Translations under genes and position numbers: made by a program
Source: Flaccisagitta enflata
Lineage: Eukaryota; Chaetognatha; Sagittoidea; Aphragmophora
Reading direction: 5' to 3'
Length of the DNA stretch: 64,000 nucleotides
NCBI GenBank assembly: GCA_965153355.1
Contig: OZ231127.1
Coordinates: 7,688,001 to 7,752,000 of the forward strand
Shown: positions 1 to 13,232 of the stretch, one piece after another
Layout of the letters: every line of letters begins with the position of its first letter
Position numbering within the stretch: position 1 is the stretch's first letter
The notes under the pieces: model-generated
The model's input: the letters and a program-made list of their open reading frames with translations, nothing else
The model's database searches: none
Told to the model about the DNA's origin: nothing

Positions 1-255
1 AAGTTGTGTCTGTCGGTCCGTAAGTAGGTAGGTCTGTCCGTTTTATTTTTCTATATATGACATTCGCATTTAATCGGCCAAAATAATAGATTCATAGCAT
101 TGACCATTGCAACCCTTGCCCCTACCAACTCCAATCCCCCATTACAGCCCTTATCTAACTTCAAAAGTGCCCTTGCCCGCCAGCAAGCGGATACTCATTG
201 CCCGTATACCTGGCCTTGTTTTCTTTCTTTTTTTTCTCTTTTCTGATCCTCTCTC

Positions 256-299
<44 letters not shown>

Positions 300-424
300 C
301 AGTTGTGGATGGTTGGGCAGGAGCAGTAATGCGGAAACCGCTCAGAATTCAAAAATGTGACCGACATACCGACATACCGACCGACACGGCAAGGTGTAGA
401 GTCGCGTATCCGCAACTAAAAAAG
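1..424. mobile_element. Family A fragments and TCTG/TC tract
   Basis: A minus-strand outer end at 196-222 (GTATACCTGGCCTTGTTTTC), a TCTG/TC tract at 250-299, and a plus-strand 3' part at 300-424 (GGTTGGGCAGGAGCAGTAAT ... GTATCCGCAACTAAAAA). Bases 1-60 also have family A-like CGGTCCGT units. Confidence 0.6.
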
Positions 425-1601
425 TGTGACCGATGGACTGACGCACCACTTGATGAAAAGCCTGCCAATAACATCTTTCGGTGAGGTTATGACGTAGTTG
501 TAATCGGGTCTGAGGTAAGTTCAGTCAACAATTGACTCGGAACTAGTTAAACATTTACATCTTCTCATTTGCGAAGTCGAGGATTTTTACGTCATTTGCA
601 AAAAAAACAATGCATCGGCCAATCTTTTATAAGCAGACCGGTGACACCCATTGTAACAATCCTGGACAGAGAAACAGAAGCCATATTCCTGTGGGGAAAG
701 ACAAGGGAAAGACAGAGAAAAGCTAAAACTCAAAGAGAGAGTGGAAAGAAAAAAAACATTTTGTGGCGTAATAGTGAATTACTTAACGAAATACACAAAT
801 AAGCAAGCTTGCAACTGGGCAAGTGTTCCTTTATGTGCGACAGCGGTTTACGTGAACATTGAATAATTGGTATAACGTATTGAAAGTAGAACATTTACCA
901 TAGAGTCAAACTCCGCTACATCGGATCCAAGAGTAATGGAAATCGCCGTCAATAACGGACCGTTAGTCTTTGATTTGTAAAAACTGATTGTTCAAATTTC
1001 TACTATCCGCAATAATAGAAATCTTTTTTAAACATTATTGCGGGAAGAATCTGTGATACAAAGACTGCAAAAACTACAATTGCCTGCACAGTCACAGGTC
1101 AGAATAGTATTTGAATGAAACCAGCTAGTGAAAATTTTGCAAAATGATACTAGGACTCTCGGTGATTCATCCAAATCGTAAAGTGGATTTGCAAATGATT
1201 ACCTTCCCTACTCAAAAATGTATAAAAAAATATGTGAAAAAATTTCTCATTTTCTGTTCAATCTGTTTTGATGTTGCACTTGTTTTTAAATCATTTCAAA
1301 ATATGATAATAAAAACTGAAAATAAAGAAAAAAAAGTTCAAAAACTTTTTTTTTTCATGATAGCATTTTGTCCTCAGACTGTGCACGCGCCTAAATAATG
1401 AATATATGACGTAGCAAATTTACTCTCCCGAGTAACAAACGAATTTTTAATTTAAGCTCCTTTTTTTTCGCGTGAAAGAAGATTAGGACGCGATTATTTT
1501 GATTTGATTTATGCAAATGATTTTGGTGATTACGCGGTTCTTTCTGCCAGCTCGGCTGCCGCCGCGCCTTTAGGCACAATTGCGCTTTTACTTGTTGCAT
1601 T
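425..1601. other. Intergenic, no gene seen
   Basis: AT-rich sequence. A frame at 569-802 and another at 1144-1398 lack motifs and splice context. Confidence 0.5.
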
Positions 1602-1859
1602 GGGTCTGTTTCTACTCGGGACAATCGCGTTGTGAAAGGGCCAATGGGTCGCTCGCTACGTTTGTTCGCTCGCCCCGCTCACTCCACTCTCTCGCTCTGC
1701 AGTGTTTCACTTGCTTTAGTACAAGCTCGCTCTGTTCATGGGTACTCTTATTCATTGCGCTCACTCCCATGTGGGACGATTGAAATTTATAAGTGTTCAT
1801 GCTGTAAACGCGTTCAACGGGAACAAACGCGTTTTTGGTCGTCACTAGAAACACGCCCT
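1602..1859. mobile_element. Family C short inverted-repeat element, copy 1
   Basis: It starts GGGTCTGTTTCTACTCGGGA and ends CACTAGAAACACGCCC, with GGTCGCTCGCTACGTTTGTT inside. It matches the copies at 14643 and 20561. Confidence 0.65.
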
Positions 1860-2698
1860 AACTTGTTTCATTGTTTGACTTTATCTCCTTTATTTCTTTT
1901 ACTTCTATTCTCCTTATCTTTTTCCTCAAATATTTTGATGCTTCTTTGGAATCTCTATCTTTGTCTAGATCTTCTTTGAATTAATCATTGACTTTTCATT
2001 CTTCTTTCAAAATCTTTGACATTGTTTTATTCCAACACTTTGTAATTCTCTCACATTCTGTGACTCTTGCATCTTTTTAGGTGCGTCAAAGCACCTCTAT
2101 ATATAACTGGTTGTGTCCGTCGGTTGGTTGGTTAATATGTTGGTCGGTAACGCAAACGTTCAAAACTATCCACACGGCGGACCGACTTCTTGCCCACTTG
2201 GTCTTGTTTTCTAATCTCCCCCTTGTCAACCGCCGAGGAAATTCTATCGGATCAGTTTCTGTGAAGTCTCAGTAAAGAAAGGACATTTGAGTTAAAGGAG
2301 TTATGAGCATCTTCTGATACCTGCACACGATCTCCTGCACATGATTCCATCATTATCTACTCCGCCCAACTTTACAAGCGCTTTGCGCACTAATGCCATT
2401 GCCCACAAACGATGAGAATATGACTAATGCCCCTGCTCACACACAATATGAATATGAGTAATGCTCCTGCCCACACACGATAAGAATATGACTAATTCCC
2501 CTACTCACACACGATATGAATATGACTAATTCCCCTGCTCACACACAATATGAATATGACTAATGACGAATCAGATTTTTATGTTATTATTCAGCCCTTA
2601 AGTTTCCTCCCCACTAATTCTATTCTTTTCTTCAATTCATTTTTTTCTAGCTTTTTCCTAATTCCTAGACGCGTATTTAAAACTATGATTAGCAACGT
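1860..2698. other. Intergenic with a short minisatellite
   Basis: At 2410-2570, units of about 42 bases containing CACACACGATATGAATATGA repeat four times with variation. A GGTTGGTTGGTTAATATGTT fragment resembles family A. No gene was seen. Confidence 0.5.
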
Positions 2699-2852
2699 TA
2701 GTTTTTAGTCGCGTGCACGCGACTCTACAACCCACTCTGTCCGTCTGTCCGTCTGTCCGTCTGTCTGTCGGTGACACTTGGCTCCGCTTAGCTTTTTCGC
2801 CGCTCCTGCCCACCCGCACGCGACTTTGGCTCGTGTATACGGCCTTGTTCTT
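2699..2852 (-). mobile_element. Family A dispersed repeat
   Basis: TTTTTAGTCGCGTGCACGCG, then CCGTCTGTCCGTCTGTCCGT, CTCCTGCCCACCCGCACGCG and GTATACGGCCTTGTTC. Confidence 0.75.
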
Positions 2853-3207
2853 TTTTTGTTTTTGTTTTTTTTTTTTGGGGGGGGGGGGGTTTGATGCTGC
2901 AAAGCAAAGTTTTTCATCAATCATCAATCCCCAACATTGCCCTTATTGAAGTCGACATTTGCCTCCTACTTTTTGTTATGTGCCACGACATGGAAACAAC
3001 TGACCGACGATCATTTAAGAAAATCCTCTTTCAGAAAAGGCACACCTTAAATATGCATTGTCACTTTTAACTCATCCTGACCCCCGTTTTGCCAGCAAGA
3101 TAGAGTGTCCCTCTTTCCTCGATCATTTGTATATTTGAAAAATAAACTTGTCTCACGTACATCCTTGGAGATTTTCATAAGACTCAAGAGAGATGGACTC
3201 GCGTCCC

Positions 3208-3356
3208 CAGAACTTGCTTTGTCGGTCTGTCTGTCTGTCCGTCTGTCCGTCTATCAGTCGGTCAGTGACAAAAATAAAATACGAGCGTTTTTTTTTTTTT
3301 TTTTTGCTATTCCTCTCCTGTCCAGGGAGCGGGGAGAGTGTATACGACCTTGCTCT
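3208..3356 (-). mobile_element. Family A, decayed
   Basis: GTCTGTCCGTCTGTCCGTCT and an outer end GTGTATACGACCTTGCTC, with the middle replaced by a T run. Confidence 0.5.
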
Positions 3357-3372
3357 TTTCTACTTCCTTTTT

Positions 3373-3925
3373 GGGCAGCGGCCCCAAAGGGCCGATGTCC
3401 TGTAGGACATAAGGGTGAATTTCCAGACGTCCGTCAGTACCTCCGTCCCTCTGTACATTTGTCCGTCTGTCCCCTCCTCCCGCCAAAGCTTCTGAGCCTC
3501 ATGTTCCCATTGAATAACATGGAAAATTGAAGAAAGGCAAAATTCCCATTGAGTAACAAGGAAAATTGAAAGAATATGAAATTTCCAATGAATAACATGG
3601 AAAATTTACTAGAAGTTAAAAATATGGGAAATCCCTATTGAATAACCTGGAAAGTTGACAAATTTTGAAATAAATGCAATGTTGAGATTGATTAACATGG
3701 AAAATTGACAATGAAATGGAAAAAAAAACGTGTTTTCATTGAATAACAAGAGAATTAGCCCCAAAGGTCACAAATGTGCCGTCCCAGGAAGTCTGGAAAT
3801 TCACCATTGTGTCCTACAGGACATCGGCCCTTTGGGGCCGCTGCCCTGCTCTCACTCCACTTCTTCAGCTTATCACTCCAAGCAGGGCATCGGGTACCGC
3901 TGACCATGTGCGATCCTTGGATGAC
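3373..3925 (+). mobile_element. Family B element with AATAACATGGAAAATT minisatellite
   Basis: The left end is GGGCAGCGGCCCCAAAGGGC with GATGTCCTGTAGGACATAAG. The right end has GTGTCCTACAGGACATCGGC, GGGGCCGCTGCCC and the tail AGCAGGGCATCGGGTACCGC. The cargo at 3505-3755 is an irregular repeat of about 35-60 bases (CCCATTGAATAACATGGAAA). This differs from the CAAATC-type repeat carried by other copies. Confidence 0.75.
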
Positions 3926-3978
3926 TAGTTTCTTTTCAATTCCTTCTTCCTTCCACATTTTCGTCGTCGTTACGGCAA

Positions 3979-4269
<291 letters not shown>

Positions 4270-4901
4270 CAACACGGTATGCTCCCATAAAGTGATAGCG
4301 GGTAAGGTGATGTGATGCTGTTTCTCACCTTGAGAACGATTCTCTTGAGCCTAGACCTGCAGTAGGGTGTAATGAGAATTATCACTGAAGTCGTTCATAA
4401 AAAGGGAGATATTCTATGATAAGACCGATCCTTATAGGCTACAAAATCACTGAAATAACTTTGAATTTTGGCGGAAGTTGCAAGCAAGAGCCTACTTATG
4501 ATATATCGCGAATGCCAAAAAAATGGCAAAAATTGCGAAAAACCATGGGTCATAAAAAAAGATTAAAGAAATCATAACTCAGTGAAAAATCATCATAAAG
4601 ACCTGTGGTTGGTGCCATTTGAAAGAAAAAAATTAGCTTTCCTCGCTACAAATTTTCAGAAACGTGTACTCTAGCTCAAAAAAGGCAAGACTTCCTCAAA
4701 TAACCAAAAATTGAATTTTTTTACCCCACAGAGTCAATCTATGTACATAATTTGAATTTTTTCTCAATTAAAAGACAAATAAACATACTTCAGTAAGGGG
4801 ACTTTTAGGCATGTTATCACTCCAGATTTATGTATGAGCAAACTATTGTGAAAACCCAAAAGCATGAAAAATCCCATCTTTGATTTGACGCCAAATACAC
4901 T
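4270..4901. repeat. Intergenic with family E repeat (4480-4660)
   Basis: GTTGCAAGCAAGAGCCTACT, GCAAAAATTGCGAAAAACCA and GGTGCCATTTGAAAGAAAAA match the inverse of 14060-14225 and the repeat at 32450. No gene was seen. Confidence 0.55.
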
Positions 4902-7419
4902 TACCGTATTTTTTCTAATTAGCGCCCTGGGCGCTTTTGAAATTGGAAAAAAATATTGTCATTTTACCCTCCAATTAGCACCCCCTTTTGATTCATGAAC
5001 ATTCTCTTTTTCTATGTTTTTTACAATGAATGCTATTTAGAATATCAGAAATGTGATATCGAATAAATCAGAGTGATATTTTTTACTTGTTTTCTAATCA
5101 ACCCCTGATGATAGACACTGAAATAAGCAATATCATTTCTCTTTCAATGATTATTTTCTTCTTCATCTTCTCTCAAATCATTGTTCTGGGGAGCAAAAAG
5201 AGGGGGCACACTGGCCCTAAATGACCACCTATCAAGCTCTTAGGCCTATCTCAACTCTATCCACCCATAACCACCACCTTCCACCATCACACTGGCCCTA
5301 AATGACCACCTATCAAGCTCTTAGGCCTATCTCAACTCTATCCACCCATAACCACCACCTTCCACCATCACACTGGCCCTAAATGACCACCTATCAAGCT
5401 CTTAGGCCTATCTCAACTCTATCCACCCATAACCACCACCTTCCACCATCACACTGGCCCTAAATGACCACCTATCAAGCTCTTAGGCCTATCTCAACTC
5501 TATCCACCCATAACCACCACCTTCCACCATCACACTGGCCCTAAATGACCACCTATCAAGCTCTTAGGCCTATCTCAACTCTATCCACCCATAACTACCA
5601 CCTTCCACCATCACACTGGCCCTAAATGACCACCTATCAAGCTCTTAGGCCTATCTCAACTTCTATCCACCCATAACCACCACTCCCTCCACCATCACAC
5701 TGGCCCTAAATGACCACCTAAAGTTTTTAGGCCATCTCAACTCTATCCACCCATAACCACCACCTTCCACCATCACACTGGCCCTAAATGACCACCTATC
5801 AAGCTCTTAGGCCTATCTCAACTCTATCCACCCATAACCACCACCTTCCACCATCACACTGGCCCTAAATGACCACCTATCAAGCTCTTAGGCCTATTCT
5901 CAACTTATCCACCCATAACCACCACCTTCCACCATCACACTGGCCCTAAATGACCACCTATCAAGCTCTTAGGCCTATCTCAACTCTATCCACCCATAAC
6001 CACCACCTTCACATCACACTGGCCCTAAATGACCACCTATCAAGCTCTTAGGCCTATCTCAACTCTATCCACCCATAACCACCACCTTCCACCATCACAC
6101 TGGCCCTAAATGACCACCTATCAAGCTCTTAGGCCTATCTCAACTCTATCCACCCATAACCACCACCTTCCACCATCACACTGGCCCTAAATGACCACCT
6201 ATCAAGCTCTTAGGCCTATCTCAACTCTATCCACCCATAACCACCACCTTCCACCATCACACTGGCCCTAAATGACCACCTATCAAGCTCTTAGGCCTAT
6301 CTCAACTCTATCCACCCATAACCACCACCTTCCACCATCACACTGGCCCTAAATGACCACCTATCAAGCTCTTAGGCCTATCTCAACTCTATCCACCCAT
6401 AACCACCAACTTCCACCATCACACTGGCCCTAAATGACCACCTATCAAGCTCTTAGGCCTATCTCAACTCTATCCACCCATAACCACCACCTTCCACCAT
6501 CACACTGGCCCTAAATGACCACCTATCAAGCTCTTAGGCCTATCTCAACTCTATCCACCCATAACCACCACCTTCCACCATCACACTGGCCCTAAATGAC
6601 CACCTATCAAGCTCTTAGGCCTATCTCAACTCTATCCACCCATAACCACCACCTTCCACCATCACACTGGCCCTAAATGACCACCTATCAAGCTCTTAGG
6701 CCTATCTCAACTCTATCCACCCATAACCACCACCTTCCACCATCACACTGGCCCTAAATGACCACCTATCAAGCCGTAATGTTTTTTCAAAGATTTAAAT
6801 TTGTCAACCTAAAGATTTTTAGGCAAAATTGACCTTTTTGGCAAAAACCATTCGTAGGGTGTTTAGTTCTGGGAGTCCCAAGCTGTCCCAAAGGCTATGA
6901 GACCCAAATACATCATAGTTAAGATATATCAAGGCCAGAAAGACTGAATCCACTGAACTTTCGCGAACTTTCATTTGACAGGTAGGGGTGGCGACAAAAT
7001 GGGCATATTTTTTTCCTTATTTTCAAAAAGAAAAATCAATTTTCTCAAAAACTACTTGACAAAAATCTTTGAAATTTTTACCCAAGATACTACTTAAAAA
7101 TATCTATCGAACGCCACCAAGCAGGAAATTGTGACTTTATTCGTTTAGCCTCAACAAATTAATAAAGATTAAAATATTTTGCCCAATATTAGTGAAAAAA
7201 ATACCCTTACTCGGGAGTACAGTTCCAGCTGCTAAAAGCATTTTACGGCCACCAGACCCAAATTATGGCCTGAACTGTTCATCAAACCATATAACTAGGT
7301 GACCTGAACCATAAAAAGGAAAATTTGAGTGATTGCTTTCTGGGCCTAAATGCTTGATATGAAGCCACTGTGGGGGGGCGTTAATTGGAGGGGGGGCGAT
7401 AAATGGAAAAAATATGGTA
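4902..7419. mobile_element. DNA transposon carrying an 81-bp satellite
   Basis: The left end TACCGTATTTTTTCTAATTA...GCGCCC is inverted at the right end (GGGGGCGATAAATGGAAAAA, ATATGGTA). The interior is a long satellite plus AT-rich flanks. No transposase frame was found, so it is non-autonomous or decayed. Confidence 0.6.
5210..6774 (+). repeat. 81-bp tandem satellite, about 19 copies
   Basis: The unit starts ACTGGCCCTAAATGACCACC and includes GCTCTTAGGCCTATCTCAAC and CACCCATAACCACCACCTTC. Copies are almost identical. Only a few (5660-5725, 5890-5910, 6000) have small indels. Confidence 0.97.
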
Positions 7420-8700
7420 TTACCAGAGGTCCAGTGCAGTATCATTGTACTTAGGAACTCAATTTGAAGCCTTTAAGGACTAATTTGAGGCTTAATGGGA
7501 GTGATTCTAAGTATGGAAGGGTTTATTAGAAGCCTAAAAAGGCTGATTTGGATCTTAAAAGACCTGATATCAGGTCAGAGAGAGTTATTTCAACTAATGA
7601 AAGAGATGATTTAAGGCTTCATAGTGGCTAGCACTAATTTGAGGACATAAAGATCCATAAAACGACAGGTAGGGGGACAAGGATTTGGACATTTCTTGTG
7701 TCATTTATCTAAATGACATCATACCTTTGAGGGCCATTGTGGGCAACATTGTAGATCACAGAGGGGCTTTCATATGTCTAAGGTGTCCCACAAGGTGCTT
7801 TGAAGAGCTGATTGAAGTGCCAAGATGTTAACTGTTCAAAAGCTTTTAACAGTTGATCTAGGATGTCAGAGCTGATTTTTTGACTGAAAAGGTTGGTTGA
7901 GACATGAAAAGCTAAATTTAGGCTTCAGATTCAGTTTAAGGCTTAATAGTAGGGGGGGAACCATCAAAGCCTGAGGGAAGCCTGAGGCCAAAGTATTCAT
8001 TCAAGAATGCCCACCCTTGGCTCTAATTATGGAGGGGCCCTCACTTAAACACTTTACAACCATAAACTGAAAAAAAATTCAGTGTATACGTCGACTCCTG
8101 CGGCATATATGTGTATACCAAGCAATGCAGCATTTTAAGCGAAAATCCTTATTTTTCAAAAAAGTTTTCTGATATAAAAAAAATATTCTCCTGTAAAAAA
8201 GTATTGGAATTGGTTTAGTTTAAGAGATATTTTAAAGTAAAGCATGAAATTGGGATTTAGGGGACAGGAGCCCCCAGGGGGACCCTTCAGGGGCTCTACA
8301 AGGGGCCCAAAATGGCAAAAACAGCTGAAAATTGATGAAAATCACAATTTTTGTTGTTGTCATCTCTGCTTCATGGTCATCTGACCAGTTAATTAGCTCT
8401 CAAAATACTCTGAACTGGTATTGAGGATCAAAAACAAATGTTAGGAGCCCCTGGGGATTCCAACCAAAAGACCCCAAGGGCCCAATCAACACTTGAAAAA
8501 GGTGGAAATGACCAAAATTATGATATTTTGTTGTTGTTCCTGCTCCATTGATATCACAGGAGTGAATTTGATCTCAAGATACTGAAATATGGATGGGGCC
8601 ACTAGAAACCTTATGCAGGGGGGCCAAAAGGGCTCAAATAAGCCAATTTGACATTTCAAAAGTGCTTAAAATGACAAAAATCTTGAACTTTTGGTTTTTG
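7420..8700. repeat. Intergenic with degenerate repeats (family D)
   Basis: Units near 8250, 8440 and 8610 share a GAGCCCCYRGGG-type block followed by CAAAATGGCAAAAACAGCTG or TCCTGCTCCATTGATATCAC-like text. Inverted relatives are at 11690-12100. At 7450-7950 short GATTTGAGGCTT-like units recur. No gene was seen. Confidence 0.5.
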
Positions 8701-9290
8701 GGCAGTGGCCCTGAAGGGGACAATGTCCTGTAGAATACTGGGGGTCTTTTGCTTGTTGGTCCATCCATTTGTCCATTTGTTCCCCATTAGACCTCAAAAG
8801 CCTAAAATTTGCCATCTCAGACCTGCAATCTGGCCTCTTGAGCCTGGAATCTGCCCTCTCAGGCACAAAATCTGTCCTCTCAGGCCTGAAATCTGCCCTC
8901 TTAGACCTGAAATTCTTTCTTCCATGCCTGAAATCTGCCCTTTCAGATATGTTATCTGTTCTAAACCTCAAATCAGCCCTCTCAGGCCTCAAATCTGGTT
9001 TCTTAGGCGTTAAATCAGTCCCCTCAGGCCTCTAATCTGCTGTGGCAGGCTTCAAATCTGACCTCCAAAGCTTCAAAATCAGCCATCTCAGGCTTGAAAA
9101 CAGCCCTGTCAAACCTCAAACCAGCTCTCTCATAATGGGCCGATGGGCAGATAGACGGACTAACAAATGCAAGTCCTGTGTTCTAGAGGACTTTGTCCTC
9201 TCTGGGGCTGCTGCCCTGCTTCCCCTCACTCTAATTCACAATCATGCAAAGCAGGGCATTGGGTATCGCTGACCACATATTGCCCATGGG
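8701..9290 (+). mobile_element. Family B minisatellite-carrying element
   Basis: GGGCAGTGGCCCTGAAGGGG and AATGTCCTGTAGAATAC at the left; TCCTGTGTTCTAGAGGACTT, GGGGCTGCTGCCCTG and GCAGGGCATTGGGTATCGCT at the right. The cargo at 8790-9130 is about 15 units of AGGCCTGAAATCTGCCCTCT type. Confidence 0.75.
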
Positions 9291-9930
9291 GGTCCTGTTG
9301 TTACTGTTTTATTGCTACAGCAGGAGTAGATTTGCTAAGAAGTTACTGTAATCAGTTATTAGGGGGGAACAGAAACAAAGTTCAAAGACCCCCAGGGGTC
9401 TCATCACAGTGGCCCTAAAGGCTTGAATGATCCAAATGACACTATTCACTTCTCTGATAATTCCAACAGACGTGACAAATAGGCTGTCAAAGATTTGGCT
9501 TGACCAATGCTACTAGTAATCTTATCCAAATTGAGTAGGAAAGTTTGTTTAATTAGTTGGCAATTGAGTGATTGATTGATGAACAAGTAACCCAGGCTTA
9601 CAACATTGTTACAAGTAGGCAGGATCATACAACCCCCCCCCCATACACCTGCACACAAACACAATCACAGACCAGCTAATTTTGCTTTCCATTCAAGCAG
9701 CAGGAACCCCTCCCAAAATCTTTCTGGCTGTCTTTCTACCTATACATCTTTCTATTAGTAAATCTATGCATTCATCTGTCTTTCTCACTATATTTTCATC
9801 TATCTATTAAATCAATCTTTCAAGCTATCTCTTGTATCTATCTTTCTATGCATCTATCTTTACCCAGACCAACAGATGGATTAAACCTGTCAGAGTCCCC
9901 GACTAGAAACAGGCCATGGCTCACATTTTA
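9291..9930. other. Intergenic, no gene seen
   Basis: A degenerate TCTA/TCTT tract lies at 9720-9860. Nothing coding was recognised. Confidence 0.5.
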
Positions 9931-10493
9931 CAGTATGTTTCATCTCGACTGTAACATTTCATGATGGTGTAGCTCCAAAAGTAATAAAGATAATTCAATT
10001 CTGTAAAAAACATCTGGAAGATAATACTTTAGCATTTTGTTATCAATAATTCCTAGGACTTTTTAAAGAAATATCAGCCTTTAAAAACATTATGAGCTGG
10101 AAAATATGCTATGCAAAAAAAAGATATTTTACTATTTTGCTAGTTATACTGTCTTTCCTTAAATTGCTCTTATTTTCAAACAGTTTTAGCTACTGATGCC
10201 AGATTGGTCTTAAATGAGAGAAATTTTTTTGTAGTTTGTAAATAATGAAAAAGAAAAGAAGCCTATTTATATATATATCTCAGAAATATAAAGAAAATAA
10301 CATTTTTTGCATTTTGTGCGATCTAGCTAGCTATGTGATAAAAGCGTCCAATTTTTGTCAAAAAGTCCTAGGAATTGATGAACATTAAATGCTAAAGTAT
10401 TATCTTTCAGATATTTTTTACAGAATTGAATTATCTTTAATACTTTTGGAGCTACATTGTCATGAAATGTTACAGTCGAGATGAAACATACTG
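9931..10493. mobile_element. Hairpin element with TA duplication, about 563 bp
   Basis: CAGTATGTTTCATCTCGACT and AGTCGAGATGAAACATACTG are perfect inverses and TA flanks both ends. The arms of about 145 bases pair well around an AT-rich centre. This is consistent with a Tc1/mariner-type MITE. Confidence 0.8.
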
Positions 10494-10840
10494 TAGCTGC
10501 AAAGATGCAATTCCATTCATGGCTTTGTCCCTCCTTCTGTACTTCAGTCCATTGTTCCTTTAGGCATGCTTGAGTTGAAAAGTGTGAAATTACACATTTG
10601 AGATGCTGCATTTGTGTGTGTATGTGTGTGTGTGTGCATATGTGTGTGTATGAATGAGTGTGTGCCTGTGTCAGTGGGAGGGATTGTTCTGCTTCTATAC
10701 CCCAATCCTCAACATAATTGCAACCCTGGGTAACTTGCTTAGTCACCATTTTACTTTTACTATATTTTGTTTTATTTTTGTATGAGGGGAAGCTAATTGA
10801 TCCATTCACACAAACACCCTTTCTTTGTTATGTGTACACA
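10494..10840. other. Intergenic with GTGT-rich stretch
   Basis: A TGTG-rich patch at 10613-10665. No gene was seen. Confidence 0.5.
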
Positions 10841-11042
10841 CCTGGGACCTCTGTTGTGGATATGCAACTCTAAAAAAAGCTTTGTCTTTCCGTTGCTCCA
10901 GCCATTGGACTGTCCATGGTGATCGAGCCAAAAAATGGAAAAATAAGCACTTCAAATACTTTTTGTGCATGTGAGGGTGGGACTGGGGTGTGGATGGGGG
11001 TTGGATGCCCCTACCCACCCATCTGTAATATTGTGACCCCAC
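10841..11042 (-). mobile_element. Family A, GGTCACAATATT subfamily
   Basis: TGTTGTGGATATGCAACTCT, TTGTCTTTCCGTTGCTCCAG, GGGTGTGGATGGGGGTTGGA and GTAATATTGTGACCCC. The CGTC run is mostly lost. Confidence 0.65.
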
Positions 11043-11092
11043 ATCACATCACGTCGCAAGCGCGTTGTGAAAAGGGAATGTAAATGAATGAA

Positions 11093-11360
11093 CAGTCTAT
11101 GGACATTTTGGTATTTGTAGATATGTCAGCAGTTTGGTATATTTCATCCCGTTGAAATCTCTAATTCTGGCATATTTCAACGGGTTGAAATCTTTCATTC
11201 TATTGATATAAATCTTGTGGAATGAGAGATTTCAACGTGTTGAAATGTGCCAAAATGAAAGATTTCAACCTGTTGAAATATGCCAGAATGAGAGATTTCA
11301 ACGGGTTGAAATATACCAAACTGCTGACATATCTACAAATACCAAAATGTCCATAGACTG
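11093..11360. mobile_element. Inverted-repeat element built of small palindromes
   Basis: The ends CAGTCTATGGACATTTTGGT and ACCAAAATGTCCATAGACTG are perfect inverses. The interior has five ATTTCAACSSGTTGAAAT palindromes, each near a GGCATAT or TGCCA flank. Confidence 0.85.
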
Positions 11361-13021
11361 TGAATGTATGAATGAATGAATTAATGATCAGACGAAGAGG
11401 AAACCTTAGACCTCTCTAGAAAAGCTTTGAAAAGCCAAAATAGTCGCAAAAATTTTGGAAATGACCTTTACAACAGGGGGATCAACCAGCAGGCAAACTG
11501 ACCTAAAACAAGCATGTAAAGTCGCATTGCAATGACTAAACATCCAATCAATCATTCAATCAATTAAATAATCAATAGAGCAATCAAACAATACAATCAA
11601 ATAATAGATCTTGAATGTATTAATAAGTACCATAAATTATATGATCCAACTATCAAAAATACGGACATTTTTGTTAATTTCCTTTTTCGAGTCCCTAGGG
11701 ACCCCTGGATAGGGACCCTAAGTACCCTCAGCCATCTAAGCTGTTCCCATGTACAAGATGATAGTAGCTTGATGGCAACTTTCCTCCTCCAATAACAATG
11801 AAGCAGAAATGATGACCAAAAGCTCATGATTTTAGTCATTTTCAGCTTTACTGGTAGTGATAATTTGTTTTTTTTAAGCCTCGAGACCCCTACAGATGGG
11901 GTCCCCAGATGATCCTCACCTTTGTTACTGCCCCCCCACACCAGATGAAAGTATCTTGAAAGGAAATTGCCTCCTCTTATGATAATAAAGCAGAGAAAGA
12001 AAACAAAAAGAAATTGTGATTTTGGTCATTTTCAGCTTTTTTGGCTGTTTTAGGGACCCATTCAAAGCCCCTGGAGGGTCCCTCAGAGGCTCCCATCCCC
12101 AATTTCCTGATTTTTATACTCCTCTGTCAAATACTTTTTAAGCTAGACCATTTCCAAAGTTTTCTCTCAATCTGTTATGAAATTATGAAGAAAATTATAT
12201 GAAAACTGCCTTTACCGATGGTACTTTAATCCCATTAAGCATACCTGGATCATTAGTCATGAACAATTGGCACGAGTTGACGTTTCCTTATGAAATGTGA
12301 CAATTTTCTTATCTTGCCCCCCTTCATAAATCACCCCTCCATGAGAAAATGCAAGGGTGGGCCAAAAATCTGGTAATTCCTCCCCTATTAATAGGGCTTA
12401 ATTAGGACATGAGAATTTTCCTTTTGGGCCCCATATTCTTAAAGTTGGCTTTGAATGGCTGATTTGAAGCCTGACAGAACTGGTTTGAGGCCCAAAATAG
12501 CTTAATCTAGATATTGGAAAACTGATTTGCGCTTATTTTAGGTCTGAGGTGTTAATTTGAATTTTGAAGCGGGGAATAGGGTATCACTGACTATACATAT
12601 TGCCCTAAGAAGCCTGAGAGTGGGGAACTACATAACGAATGAAGGATCAAACACACAAATGAAAGCCTACATTTTTTGAAAGACTTATGTCCCCTTCATA
12701 GCATCTTCCTTTCCCCCCCCCCCAAAAAAAAATTGTGTCTATTGCAATGGGGAAATCCACCCATCCTTCTTTCCTTGGGTCTCTACAAACTGGACATGGG
12801 TATCAGGGGCTGGGTGGTGGTGGTTGAGACCTAGGTGGCCAGAAGCTAAGATATTGATCTTGAAAGCTAATCAGTAGAATCACATCTCAATAAAGAGATG
12901 GACAAATTGATCAAGATTTCACTATTCTACCAGTGTTTTTGTTGAAGATTTTCTTTCTAGCAAAGTTACTCTAAACATGTCTTTATGAGGAGATAAATGA
13001 AATTAACAAGTGATGGAGGGC
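11361..13021. repeat. Intergenic with inverted family D repeats
   Basis: Units at 11690-11880 and 11880-12100 share GACCCCTRSAGATRGGG and GATTTTAGTCATTTTCAGCT blocks. These are inverse relatives of 8250-8620. The rest shows no gene. Confidence 0.5.
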
Positions 13022-13232
13022 CATAATATTGTTGCGGATGGGTGGGCAGGGGTGGCCAACCCCCATCCACACCCAACGCCACACCCAACCCCCATCCCAA
13101 CAAAGACACATACACAAAACACTTTGAAGACACTTGTTATCCCACTTTTTGACTCGCGCTTACGGACGGACCAATGGACCGACCGATGGACGGACAAAGC
13201 CTCTTATAGAGTTGCGTGTCCGCAATTGAAAT
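13022..13232 (+). mobile_element. Family A, GGTCACAATATT subfamily
   Basis: ATAATATTGTTGCGGATGGG, GGCAGGGGTGGCCAACCCCC, GACCGACCGATGGACGGACA and GTTGCGTGTCCGCAATTGAA. Confidence 0.75.
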
